In this document: positions 50,162-59,800 of the stretch, one piece after another
Position numbering within the stretch: the first letter of the stretch is position 1
How the letters are laid out: each line of letters starts with the position of its first letter
Source: UBA961 sp049317525
GTDB taxonomy: Bacteria > Bacteroidota > Ignavibacteria > Kapaibacteriales > UBA961
DNA: 64,000 bases
NCBI GenBank assembly: GCA_049317525.1
Contig: JBMOIC010000011.1
Coordinates: forward strand, 1 to 64,000
Reading direction: 5' to 3'
The notes under the pieces: generated by a model
Databases searched by the model: none
What the model saw: the letters and a program-made list of their open reading frames with translations, nothing else
What the model was told of the DNA's origin: nothing
Program-made: the position numbers and the translations under genes

Positions 50162-51259
50162 TTATATCTTTTTAGTATATATAATATGTAAGTCTTCATC
50201 GCTTTTTAATACAGCTTGATTACTAAAGGTATATGAATCCCTTAAAAGATTACTTTCTATCGAGTTGAAAGCAGAAATACCATTTCCAATTATTATTGGA
50301 GCAATAAAAACATGCAATTCATCTAAAACTCCAAATTGAAGAAAATTACTCATCAGATTTCCACCGCATTCCGCAAGAATAGATCCAATATGAAAAGTAG
50401 TATATAAAGATTTCAACGTAGAAATAAGGTCTATTTTTCCAGAGTTATCAGTATCACAGAATAAAAAATGTATCCCCTTTTTTTGTAAAGATTCAACCCT
50501 TGAAGATTCTTCCATGTCTTTAGCACAACAGACGATTGTTAAAGAAGCATAATCATCAGTAAAGATTTGTAAATGTTCTGGCAAGCTACAGTGAGTGTCT
50601 AATACAATTCTTAATGGATTTCTACCAGGAACATCTCTGACAGTTAATGAAGGATTATCGGCCAAAGCAGTTCCTTTACCAATTAAAACAGCATCTACTT
50701 CTGCCCTTAATCTATGGACTGTTTTTCTGCTTTCTTTTCCAGATATCCATTGAGATTCTCCATTTTTTGTAGAAATACATCCATCTATTGATTGAGCAAT
50801 TTTACCAATGATATATGGAATTCCACTTACTATATGTTTATTAAAAAATCTATTAATCCATAATGATTCCACTGTACAAATGTCCTGAATGACTTCTATT
50901 CCAGACTTCCTTAATAATTCAATACCTTTACCGGATACTAGTGGATTAGGGTCTTTCATTCCAATAACAACTGTTTTAATCCCTTTTTCAATTAATAAAG
51001 GAGCACAAGGAGGATTTTTACCCACATGCGAACATGGTTCAAGGTTTACATATGCAATTGCTCCTTTTGGATCTTCAATACAGTGCTGTAAAGCATCTGC
51101 TTCAGCATGAATGCCTCCAAATTCTCTATGCCAACCTTCAGCTATAATCTTATTTTCTTTAACAATTACACAGCCTACTCTAGGATTAGGACTAACTTTT
51201 CCTGAACCCCTTAAAGCAAGCTTTAGGACTCTATTCATTATTTCTTGATGCTGATTCAT
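50162..51259 (-). CDS. ribD: Bifunctional riboflavin deaminase/reductase
   Basis: 365 residues from the ATG at 51259 (MNQHQEIMNRVLKLAL); an upstream in-frame Met at 51298 gives an unlikely 13-residue leader. The N-terminal zinc deaminase half has GGIHAEADAL and NLEPCSHVGKNPPC (His and two Cys ligands). The C-terminal reductase half has IGKIAQSIDGCISTKNGESQWISG and VRDVPGRNPLRIVLD. It carries out the second and third steps of riboflavin synthesis. The rest of the rib genes are not in the window. It converges on the previous gene's terminator and has a 165-bp gap to yicC with no convincing consensus promoter. Confidence 0.95.
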   Translation of the reverse strand: MNQHQEIMNRVLKLALRGSGKVSPNPRVGCVIVKENKIIAEGWHREFGGIHAEADALQHCIEDPKGAIAYVNLEPCSHVGKNPPCAPLLIEKGIKTVVIGMKDPNPLVSGKGIELLRKSGIEVIQDICTVESLWINRFFNKHIVSGIPYIIGKIAQSIDGCISTKNGESQWISGKESRKTVHRLRAEVDAVLIGKGTALADNPSLTVRDVPGRNPLRIVLDTHCSLPEHLQIFTDDYASLTIVCCAKDMEESSRVESLQKKGIHFLFCDTDNSGKIDLISTLKSLYTTFHIGSILAECGGNLMSNFLQFGVLDELHVFIAPIIIGNGISAFNSIESNLLRDSYTFSNQAVLKSDEDLHIIYTKKI

Positions 51260-51377
51260 TGAATGACCTATAAATGCAGAATATGTGCAAATTAACAAAT
51301 ATGTTGTGGCCTAAACAATCTAGACATATGATATACATATTGGAATTCAGTTTTCAATATTTTGTTTGTCAAATGCT

Positions 51378-51385
51378 TACATTTG
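51378..51385 (+). promoter_or_regulatory. Possible -7 promoter box for yicC-gmk
   Basis: TACATTTG fits TAnnTTTG, 39 bases before the yicC start. No TTTG lies at the expected -33 distance, so support is partial. Confidence 0.3.
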
Positions 51386-51424
51386 TTGCCATTAGTTCAA
51401 TTCATTCTCTGATAAGAGCAATAT

Positions 51425-52300
51425 ATGAAAAGCATGACCGGGTATAGTAAAGCAGAATATCATGAAAAGGGGATTAGTACCATTATAGAGTTAAAAAGTG
51501 TAAATGGTCGCTATTTAGAAACTTCTGTAAAATTACCTCGTAGTTTATCACATCGAGAAATTGATATCAGAGAAATGATTAGAAAAGCTCTTAATCGAGG
51601 TACAATCTCTGCTTTTATCGTTATAGAATCTGCCGAAGGTGACATTAGAATTCCCAAAATGAATCTTGAAAAAGCAATGGCTATTCATCATTCATTACTT
51701 GAAATGCAAAAACAATTACATATTGAAACTAATATATCAATCGATAATATGCTTCAATTCTCTCAGCATTTTCTAGAAAATGATAAAGATGATACGAGTG
51801 AATTACAATGGGAAATTGTTTGTGAAGCACTAAAAAAAGCATTAATTGATTTAGAAATTTCTCGTGGAATAGAAGGGAAAGAATTAGCCAAAGATATGTT
51901 ATTTAGAGTAGATAAAATATTGCAAGATTTACTTATTGTAGAACATAAATCTGCTGAAAGAATTCCAGAAGAACGCGAAAAAATGCGACAAAAAATTGCT
52001 CTACTTTTCGAAAAAGATGAGATTGATGAATTGCGAATTCAACAAGAAATTATCTTTTTAGCTGATAAATTAGATGTTTCAGAAGAATGTGTTCGATTAA
52101 GAAGCCATATTAAATTCTTTCATGAACTTGCAATTGAAAAGGAACCAATTGGAAGGAAATTAAATTTTCTCTTACAAGAAATGAATCGAGAAGTAAATAC
52201 TATTGGTTCAAAAGCTAATGATATTGAGATTGCTCATATTGTAGTAGGAATGAAAGAAGAATTAGAGAGAATTCGCGAACAAGTTCAAAATATTGAATAA
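51425..52300 (+). CDS. yicC: YicC/YloC-family endoribonuclease
   Basis: 291 residues, normal length. It begins MKSMTGYSKAE, the invariant YicC opening, followed by ELKSVNGRYLETSVKLPRSL; the C-terminal DUF1732 part has NRGTISAFI earlier and DELRIQQEIIFLADKLDVSEECVRLRSHI and KLNFLLQEMNREVNTIGSKA at the end. The family is now assigned endoribonuclease activity (YicC, YloC). gmk follows after 30 bases, a very common pair in bacteria, so cotranscription is likely. Confidence 0.94.
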   Translation: MKSMTGYSKAEYHEKGISTIIELKSVNGRYLETSVKLPRSLSHREIDIREMIRKALNRGTISAFIVIESAEGDIRIPKMNLEKAMAIHHSLLEMQKQLHIETNISIDNMLQFSQHFLENDKDDTSELQWEIVCEALKKALIDLEISRGIEGKELAKDMLFRVDKILQDLLIVEHKSAERIPEEREKMRQKIALLFEKDEIDELRIQQEIIFLADKLDVSEECVRLRSHIKFFHELAIEKEPIGRKLNFLLQEMNREVNTIGSKANDIEIAHIVVGMKEELERIREQVQNIE

Positions 52301-52330
52301 TCTTTTTCCATTATTGTTCTACTGATTGTA

Positions 52331-52897
52331 ATGTCCATACATCTTATTGTATTATCTGCTCCAAGTGGCGCAGGAAAAACCACAGTAGCTAAACATCTGC
52401 TTGGTAGTTTTCCTCAATGCGAATTTTCTGTTTCTGCTACTACCAGGCCTATGCGTTCTGGTGAAGAACATGGAAAAGATTATTTCTTTTTATCTTCTGA
52501 AGATTTCATTTCTTGTATTGAACAAGGTGACTTATTAGAATATGAAGAAATATTTGGCAATTATTATGGTAGTCTTCGTTCGCAAACCCAAAAGAAAATT
52601 CAAGAAAATGCTGTGATATTATTTGATGTGGATGTTCGTGGCGCTGTATCTTTACAAAAAGCATATCCTAAAGAAGCCTTACTTATCTATATTGCTCCTC
52701 CTTCTTTAAAAATCCTTGAAGATCGGTTAATTAAACGAAGCACTGAATCTTTACAGCAAATTCAACAAAGATTAAGCCGTGCTGCCATGGAAATGGAATA
52801 TAGAGAGTATTTTGACCATATTATCATTAATGATGATTTGCATGAAACATTAGCCAAAGCTACTGCAATTGTCCATAATGCTCTTTCTAACGAATAA
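52331..52897 (+). CDS. gmk: Guanylate kinase
   Basis: 188 residues, usual length. The Walker A loop is SAPSGAGKTT at residues 8-17, then FSVSATTRPMRSGEEHGKDYFF, EYEEIFGNYYGSL, and IFIAPPSLKILEDRL-type lid region with IQQRLSRAAMEMEY. It phosphorylates GMP to GDP. It lies 30 bases after yicC and 14 before the RsmB-like gene. No anomaly. Confidence 0.96.
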   Translation: MSIHLIVLSAPSGAGKTTVAKHLLGSFPQCEFSVSATTRPMRSGEEHGKDYFFLSSEDFISCIEQGDLLEYEEIFGNYYGSLRSQTQKKIQENAVILFDVDVRGAVSLQKAYPKEALLIYIAPPSLKILEDRLIKRSTESLQQIQQRLSRAAMEMEYREYFDHIIINDDLHETLAKATAIVHNALSNE

Positions 52898-52911
52898 TAT
52901 TTAATACTACC

Positions 52912-54348
52912 GTGCAATTTCCATCGCTTATTGGCCATGCTGCCCAATTGTATAAAATAATCAAGAAATCTAATCAAAGTGCTGAAACATTAGCATCCGA
53001 TTATTTCCGCAGTAAAAAATATATTGGTAGTAAAGAAAGAAAATTCCTCTCAGAATTAGTATTCGCTTCCCTAAGAACTGCATCCCTCATAGATTATCTT
53101 TCAGATAATTTATCCCAATTACACCCTTTACAACAAAGTGATTATCAAAAAGAAATCTTTGCTTGCCTTTGTACTTGTATTATTGGAAACAATGAACATT
53201 ATTTTAATTGTGAACATTTAATTCAGCCCGCTTTTGGTTGTAGCTCTGTTCATGAAGGTGTTGTGCAAACATTAATGCAAAAAGCGGATATATCTTCTGA
53301 AGCTGCTACTCTTTGGATTGAACATGTGTGCAATCTATATCGTCAATTATCCTTAATAGCTGAACAATATACTGATGATCTAAATAATGATATAGATACA
53401 TTTTCTATCATTTGTTGCATGCCAAGATGGATCATTGAATCATTGCAACAATCAACAATGAACAATCATTCTATTTTGACATTGTGTAAATCATTGTATA
53501 AAAGTGCAACTGTTGGAATACGAGTTAATAGTTTGGCAATTTCGATACACACTGCATTGCAGATAATGCTTCAGCATGGAATACAATGTCGGGTAGGACA
53601 ATATGCGCCTGATGCTATCATCTTATTAGAACGTGTAAAGCTACAAGACTTTCCATTATATATGAATGGCTCTATTGAAATACAAGATGAGGGAAGCCAA
53701 TTAATATCATTAGCATTGAATCCTGAATCTGATTGGCGAATATTAGATTATTGTGCAGGTGCAGGTGGAAAGACATTACATTTGGCTGCAATGCAACAAG
53801 ATCAGGGTGAGATTATAAGTACAGATATAGAATATTCAAGATTAAGAGAATTGCATTTTAGATCGGAAAAAGCTCAATTAAGGTCAATTCATCTTGTATC
53901 AATGCAATCAAAAACAAGTAAAGATAAAAAGCAGAAAACATTGTCATATTATAAAGATGCATGTGATGCAGTACTTGTTGATGCTCCATGTACAGGAATG
54001 GGAACAGTAAGAAGAATGCCAATGATCAAATGGCGATTAGAACCTAAGCATGTGCAAAAGATAGTTGAAAAGCAAAGTGATATTTTGCAAAAGGCTTCTG
54101 AATTTGTGAAACCGGGTGGAATATTAATATATGCTACATGTTCATTACTGAAAGAAGAAAATGGAGATATAGTACACTCATTTTTACAACAAAATCCAGA
54201 TTTTTTACCCGATCCATTATATCATGCATATCCACAAAAAACTATTGAAGCATTAGAAATCACAAAAACTCAATGTGATCTATCATTATTACCAAGTATT
54301 CATGGAACAGATGGATTTTTTGTTTCTAGGATGCGACGTAATGAGTAA
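52912..54348 (+). CDS. RsmB-like rRNA m5C methyltransferase
   Basis: 478 residues from a GTG start. The N-terminal ~180 residues are helical and poorly conserved. The C-terminal Rossmann-fold methyltransferase has DYCAGAGGKTLHLA (SAM site), the catalytic motif DAPCTGMGTVRRMP (Cys that releases product) and ATCSLLKEENGD (nucleophile Cys). These two-Cys features mark the RsmB/NOP2/Sun family, which makes 5-methylcytosine in RNA, usually 16S C967 for RsmB. The N-terminal region is not the clear NusB-like domain of E. coli RsmB, so the exact site is open. It is next to gmk (14-bp gap), probably the same operon. Confidence 0.88.
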   Translation: MQFPSLIGHAAQLYKIIKKSNQSAETLASDYFRSKKYIGSKERKFLSELVFASLRTASLIDYLSDNLSQLHPLQQSDYQKEIFACLCTCIIGNNEHYFNCEHLIQPAFGCSSVHEGVVQTLMQKADISSEAATLWIEHVCNLYRQLSLIAEQYTDDLNNDIDTFSIICCMPRWIIESLQQSTMNNHSILTLCKSLYKSATVGIRVNSLAISIHTALQIMLQHGIQCRVGQYAPDAIILLERVKLQDFPLYMNGSIEIQDEGSQLISLALNPESDWRILDYCAGAGGKTLHLAAMQQDQGEIISTDIEYSRLRELHFRSEKAQLRSIHLVSMQSKTSKDKKQKTLSYYKDACDAVLVDAPCTGMGTVRRMPMIKWRLEPKHVQKIVEKQSDILQKASEFVKPGGILIYATCSLLKEENGDIVHSFLQQNPDFLPDPLYHAYPQKTIEALEITKTQCDLSLLPSIHGTDGFFVSRMRRNE

Positions 54349-54377
54349 TTTATATAGGAAATACAGAGAGATATATA

Positions 54378-55511
54378 ATGTCTAAAAAAGCACTTATTAC
54401 TGGAATTACCGGACAAGATGGATCATATCTAGCCGAGTTATTATTAAGCAAAGGATATGAAGTTCACGGAATTATTCGAAGAGCCAGTACATTTAATACT
54501 CAGAGAATAGATCATATTTATGTGGACCCACATATTGAAGGCTCTTCTTTGAAATTGCATTATGGTGATTTATCAGATCCTGGTATTTTAACAGAGATAA
54601 TGCATAAAATTCAACCTAATGAAATTTATCATTTGGGCGCACAAAGCCATGTCCGTGTGTCATTTGATATGCCAGAATATACTGGTGATATTACTGCTTT
54701 AGGAACAACAAGGATTTTAGAAGCTATAAGACGCAGTGGAATTGATACTAAGTTTTATCAAGCATCCTCATCAGAACTTTATGGATCGGCCCCTGCGCCA
54801 CAATCTGAAACCACTCCTTTTCATCCGCAAAGCCCTTATGCAGCAGCAAAATTATATGCTTATTGGATGACGGTAAATTATAGGGAAGCATATAATATGT
54901 TTGCATGTAATGGCATATTATTTAATCATGAAAGTCCTAGAAGAGGCGAGATATTTGTAACTCGTAAGATAACCAGAGCTGTTGCAGCAATTATTGCGGG
55001 AAAACAGGATACATTATATATTGGCAATTTAGAAGCAAAAAGAGATTGGGGTTTTGCTCCAGAATATGTTGAAATGATGTGGCTGATGCTTCAACAAGAT
55101 AAAGCTGATGATTATACAGTTGGCACTGGCAAAAGCTATTCTGTAAGACAATTTATCGAGTTATCATTTGCTTATGCTGGTATTACAATCAAGTGGAAAG
55201 GCTTTGGTAAAGATGAAATAGGAGTTAATCCTGCTAATGGAAATATTCTTGTAAAAATTGATGAAAGATATTTTAGACCTACGGAAGTTGATTTTTTACA
55301 AGCAGATATTACAAAGGCAAAGCGTCAATTACAATGGGAACCAAGAGTGCTTTTTGAAGAATTAGTACATATCATGGTTGATTATGATATGATTTCAATG
55401 GGATTAAGTTGCCCTGGAGAAGGAATAAAAGCTATGTCCAATAAGGGATTTGATTGGATACATCACAATCAAAAAAAAGATATTGGTAAAAATATAAGAC
55501 AAATTGGATAA
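54378..55511 (+). CDS. gmd: GDP-mannose 4,6-dehydratase
   Basis: 377 residues. The Rossmann motif is TGITGQDGSYLAE at residues 8-20, followed by GIIRRASTFNTQRIDHIY, QASSSELYGS, the catalytic YAAAKLYAYW, FNHESPRRGEIFVTRKI and RDWGFAPEYV. It makes GDP-4-keto-6-deoxymannose, the precursor of GDP-fucose, GDP-rhamnose and GDP-perosamine. No fcl or rmd gene is beside it. It probably feeds surface-polysaccharide synthesis (main cluster at 3.5-13 kb) though the location is separate. It ends at a strong bidirectional terminator shared with rpsD. Confidence 0.95.
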   Translation: MSKKALITGITGQDGSYLAELLLSKGYEVHGIIRRASTFNTQRIDHIYVDPHIEGSSLKLHYGDLSDPGILTEIMHKIQPNEIYHLGAQSHVRVSFDMPEYTGDITALGTTRILEAIRRSGIDTKFYQASSSELYGSAPAPQSETTPFHPQSPYAAAKLYAYWMTVNYREAYNMFACNGILFNHESPRRGEIFVTRKITRAVAAIIAGKQDTLYIGNLEAKRDWGFAPEYVEMMWLMLQQDKADDYTVGTGKSYSVRQFIELSFAYAGITIKWKGFGKDEIGVNPANGNILVKIDERYFRPTEVDFLQADITKAKRQLQWEPRVLFEELVHIMVDYDMISMGLSCPGEGIKAMSNKGFDWIHHNQKKDIGKNIRQIG

Positions 55512-55532
55512 TAGAAAACATATCTATAAACA

Positions 55533-55562
55533 AAAAGAGCTCTCCATTTGGAGAGCTCTTTT
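55533..55562. terminator. Bidirectional terminator between gmd and rpsD
   Basis: A 13-bp perfect stem (55533-55545 with 55550-55562) with an ATTT loop, A's on the left and T's on the right. It can end transcription of gmd (plus) and of the rpsD transcript (minus). Confidence 0.93.
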
Positions 55563-55580
55563 ACGATATATTTGATATTA

Positions 55581-56183
55581 TTAACGAGAATAAAATTCGA
55601 TAACAAGAGGAATTTCACAAATAACAGGAACTTCTTCTCTTGGTGGCAAATAAAGGAATTTTATAGAAAAATCTGCTTTAGAAAGAGAAATATAAGGAGG
55701 AGGCACTGCAGCTCTAACTGCTTCTTGGAATGCATCCATTTTACGGCTCTTTTCACGTACACTTACAGTATCATTAGGCTTTACTAAATATGAAGGTACA
55801 TTAACCGGTTTACCATTTACTGAAAAATGACCATGATTAACAAATTGACGAGCAGAAGCCATTGAACGAGCCATTCCTGAACGGAAAACAACGGCATCTA
55901 AACGTGATTCTAGAATTTGAAGTAAAATATCTCCAGTATTTCCGGTTAAGCGAGCAGCTTTTTTGAAATAATTAGACATTTGGCGTTCATGGATATTGAA
56001 TTGCAAACGTAATTTTTGCTTTTCAAATAATTGTTGTCCATAAACTGATAATTTGCCGCGACGCTTAGCACCACCATGTTGTCCTGGTGGATGGGGCTTG
56101 CGCTCCATATATTTGCGTGCTTTAGGTGTAAGTGCAATACCCAATTTTCTGGAATTGCGGATTTTAGGGCCGGTATAATTCAT
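55581..56183 (-). CDS. rpsD: 30S ribosomal protein S4 (uS4)
   Basis: 200 residues. MNYTGPKIRNSRKLGIALTP at the start, GKLSVYGQQLFEKQKLRLQFNIHERQM, and the S4 domain RLDAVVFRSGMARSMASARQFVNHGHFSVNGKPVNVPSYLVKPND. uS4 is a primary 30S assembly protein and, in other bacteria, a translational repressor of the alpha operon. Here it lies 17-18 kb from rpsM-rpsK-rpoA, where it normally belongs. The ~114-base leader has a possible promoter and paired elements that could be an autoregulatory S4 site. Confidence 0.97.
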   Translation of the reverse strand: MNYTGPKIRNSRKLGIALTPKARKYMERKPHPPGQHGGAKRRGKLSVYGQQLFEKQKLRLQFNIHERQMSNYFKKAARLTGNTGDILLQILESRLDAVVFRSGMARSMASARQFVNHGHFSVNGKPVNVPSYLVKPNDTVSVREKSRKMDAFQEAVRAAVPPPYISLSKADFSIKFLYLPPREEVPVICEIPLVIEFYSR

Positions 56184-56297
56184 ATAATCTCCATGTACCT
56201 AGCAGCGGGTAACCGGTATGTCTTCCCGCGCAATATTAAAAAAACCGCCATAAAGATATTCTTAAAAGAACAATTATGGTTGGTACTAAATTAGAAA
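56184..56297 (-). promoter_or_regulatory. Candidate S4 autoregulatory leader of rpsD
   Basis: Reading the minus strand, GCGGG pairs with CCCGC (plus-strand 56204-56208 with 56225-56229) around a 15-base loop containing ACCGGT, shortly before the rpsD start. S4 leader motifs have been described in Bacteroidia; I cannot show that this is the same motif. Confidence 0.4.
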
Positions 56298-56303
56298 GAG
56301 CGC

Positions 56304-56334
56304 CAAACTAATGTATTTATGATAAATAAACAAC
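56304..56334 (-). promoter_or_regulatory. Possible promoter of rpsD
   Basis: On the minus strand TAGTTTG (56310-56304) lies 20 bases after GTTG (56334-56331). The spacing between the two TTG/TTTG blocks (23 bases) equals that of the perfect promoters in the window, but -33 has one mismatch and the TA is one base closer. Confidence 0.45.
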
Positions 56335-56346
56335 TATAATATTTGC

Positions 56347-56814
56347 TTATTGATGTGATTTCAACCAGTTAGATATCTCTGATACATGACCAGGTACTTT
56401 AACTTTAGAATATTTCTGTTGGATAATTCCTTGTGGATCGATGATGAATGTAGAACGTTCTACGCCCATATATTTTCTTCCATACATCGATTTTTCTACC
56501 CACACTCCATAAGCTGAACAAATAGATTTGTCTTCATCACTTAGAAGCATAAAATTAAGTTGATGATCATTAATAAATTTTTGATGTGATTTAACACTAT
56601 CTGGGCTAATACCAATAATCATTGTATTTAATGATTGTAAGCTTTCCATAGAATCACGGAAATCGCAAGCTTCTGCAGTACAACCACTTGTATTATCTTT
56701 TGGATAGAAGTAAAGGACAATCCACTTTCCTTTTACATCATCTAATGAAAATGTTTCATTTAGGTGATGTACAGCTTTAAAAGATGGTGCTACTGAAAGA
56801 ATATCAATACTCAT
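56347..56814 (-). CDS. bcp: Thioredoxin-dependent peroxiredoxin (Bcp/PrxQ)
   Basis: 155 residues. The peroxidatic Cys45 and resolving Cys50 are in TSGCTAEACDF, as in E. coli Bcp. WIVLYFYPKDNT and the C-terminal VERSTFIIDPQGII are typical. It reduces hydrogen peroxide and organic peroxides with thioredoxin. It sits between rpsD (164-bp gap) and a terminator upstream; no consensus promoter is apparent, so it may depend on read-through or on a weak promoter. Confidence 0.94.
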   Translation of the reverse strand: MSIDILSVAPSFKAVHHLNETFSLDDVKGKWIVLYFYPKDNTSGCTAEACDFRDSMESLQSLNTMIIGISPDSVKSHQKFINDHQLNFMLLSDEDKSICSAYGVWVEKSMYGRKYMGVERSTFIIDPQGIIQQKYSKVKVPGHVSEISNWLKSHQ

Positions 56815-56829
56815 TTCGATATTTCCTTA

Positions 56830-56865
56830 TAAAAAAATGCCATGCGTTTTAATACATGGCATTGA
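56830..56865 (-). terminator. Terminator of the giant T9SS protein gene
   Basis: On the minus strand a nine-base stem (plus-strand 56855-56863 with 56836-56844) is followed by a run of T's (plus-strand A's at 56830-56837), about 20 bases after the stop of the 56882-61549 gene. Confidence 0.85.
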
Positions 56866-56881
56866 TAAAAAAGTTGGGTCT

Positions 56882-59800
56882 TTATTTTTGTAGAATGATA
56901 AGCTTAGATTGAGTTATACCCTGAACATAAATAGAGCATTGATACATTCCATTTGGTAAGGAATTAAAATTCAATGGAATCGAATGATATCCTGCTTCTA
57001 CAAATGAATTAAATGGTAATAAAACAATTCTTCCCATCATGTCTGAAATAGAAATTTTGACAATTCCAGATTGAGCAATAGAAAAATTAGCAGAAGCTTC
57101 TTGTTCTGTAGGATTAGGGATAATTGTATTAAAAGAAAGTGTACCAGTGGCAGACTTATCATTATGTTCATCAATACTAGTAGGGAATAATTTTACGCGA
57201 ATTGTATCTGAATAAATAGTATCGCATGCATTAGAAACTCTACACCAGTATAATCCAGTATCTGCAATTGTACTATTGGATCTAGAGAAAATTTTATCTT
57301 CGTTTAATGGATCTTTCACACCATTATGGAACCACTCGAATGTAAATGGAGTTGCACCAGCTGCATTAAGCGATAAAATAATTGTTTTACCAAAATTTGT
57401 TGTAAATAAACTTAAAGGTTGAACTAATATTTCTAAAGCTGGTAAAGATTTTATGATTGCTGTTTCCGATGCACTTGTACCACAAACACCAGTAACAACT
57501 ACTCTATAGCGTCCATCATACCTTGGGTCCATTTTTGTAATTGTATATGCAGAGTCTACAGCACCAAGAATATTAGTATCATTTCTTTGCCATTGATATT
57601 GAAGCTTTGCGCCTTCTGCAGTACAAAAAAGAGTATGCGGTTTATTTGGACATGCATTCTTAGATTTTGGCCCTACCAGCACCGCAGTTGGTTTATTCAA
57701 TAATATTTTAATGATATCGGAAAAGAAACGCGCTTTACTTTCAAAAACTGTTACTTCTAGAACATATTCTGATGAAGTATCTGCCGGAGTGAGATTTTTT
57801 ATAGAAAGAATTGGCGTTCTTGCACCAGTAATAATTTTATTATCTACTAAAGTAATATTATTCTTTTTCCACTGATATGCTAATTGAAGTCCTGCAATTG
57901 TAGGAAACACTTTAGCTGATACCTGAACAGGTTCGCCCAAACAAACTGATGTATCTTTAGGTTGAGAAGAGAATAGTACTCCTGGCATAAAGATTCCAAC
58001 TATTTCACTAGTATCAATTCCACAAGCACCTTCTACAATAACTCTATAGCGTATTCCAGTATCAGCAGGAGAAATATTCTTTATTGTGAGTCTTGGACTA
58101 TTTGCACCTGATATATTACCACTATTGATAATGAATTCTGTGGTGTCTTTAAACCAACGATATAAAACTTGATTAGAAGGAGGAATACCACCAGCTTCTG
58201 CTCCTACTTCAAGAATTGCTGTACCACCTTGCTGAACAAATTGTGTTTGTGGTTCATTTAAGATAATAGTTTTAGTAGCTACAATTAATTGACAAATATT
58301 TGTTTGAATGGTATCTGCACCTGAATTACCAGAAAGAACACAGCGATAAAAACCTTCATCAAGTATTTTTATATTTTTTAATGATAATTCAGAACGTGTT
58401 GAATCTTTGATAGATACATTATTCTTAGTCCATTGATATGTTAAGTTTGCACCATTTGTAATTGTAGCATTTACTTTAAAAACTGCATTATTACCTAAGC
58501 AAGTTGAAACTCTTTGAGGCTGCTGAACAATGGTAATAATTGGAATAATTTCATCTGCGCCCATATAAGAGCGAGTTCTATTCTGGATATCTATATCTTT
58601 AGGGACTACAGTTCTGATTGCAGAATTTCCATATAACAATTCATCAGTTAACTCTAATTTCATTAAATCTGATTTAAAAGCTACTAATTTTGATACTGAA
58701 TGTGAATCTAAACTGATTGGAGCTGCTTTCCAAAATGGTAAATCTGGAGGAAAGAAATCATTCACACCATCTGTTAATGCAGCTAAGGTTGTTCCTGAAG
58801 AATATAAATTATTATAATCAGAAATCATTTGTGGTCTTCCACTAATTGTATCATATGCATATAAAACAGCATAACCACCACCAGAATTATAGAAGATATT
58901 ATTTTGAATATCTAATTTATTTCCGCCCATAGTTTCTAATGCTGCTTTTCCTGGAATAGAGCTTTGAGAATGCAATGTATTATGATAAATTCTGGTATTG
59001 ATAGCATTTTTTACATACATACCAGTAGCAGAAGTTGATGGAATACCTGCCTTTACAAGATTATTTGCAAATAGATAAGGATTAGCTGTATCACCTATGA
59101 TGGAAGCTGTCCAGATACCAGTTCCTGCTTTGATTTGAGAAATATAATTATTTGTAATTTTTCCAGAACCGCTAGATTTAAGGATATTAATACCATTGAT
59201 ATTTTCATTATTTGCATTAATGATATTATTATGGATAACTGGTGCAATAGTATTTGCAATATGTATTGCAGTTGCTTTAACTGAAGAGATATTATTATTT
59301 ATAATTGATAAAGTATTGCTGGCAATTGCTGAAGTATCATAAGGCATATAAACTGCATATCCACCACCTTTAATCTTGCAATTTTGAATGGATAAAGAAT
59401 CTGCTTTATTATCTTCAGAACTATAAATATTCTTGCTAGTTAAAGCAGAAGAAACCTCGATAGAAGAATTTTCTATACTTATTCTTTTGGTGTGTTTATT
59501 AAGTACAAATACATTTCCATACTCTGCACCAAGAGAAGTAAAATCAATAGAATTAAAGCGTATTCCATCAGTACCATTTAAATTCATTACATAATTGTTT
59601 TCTGGGTATAATGATTCGAAAGAAACACTTGGTGGAGTAATAGCTTTTGAGTCTTTAGTAATGACAATTGGTTTAGATGGGGAAGCACCAGGAATTTCTC
59701 CCATAGATATTTGGGCTACATAAGATCCCGATCTAACAGAAAAAGTAACTGAATCTAAAATTCCCCAATTACTAATATAAGAACAAGCAATTGCTAGCGT

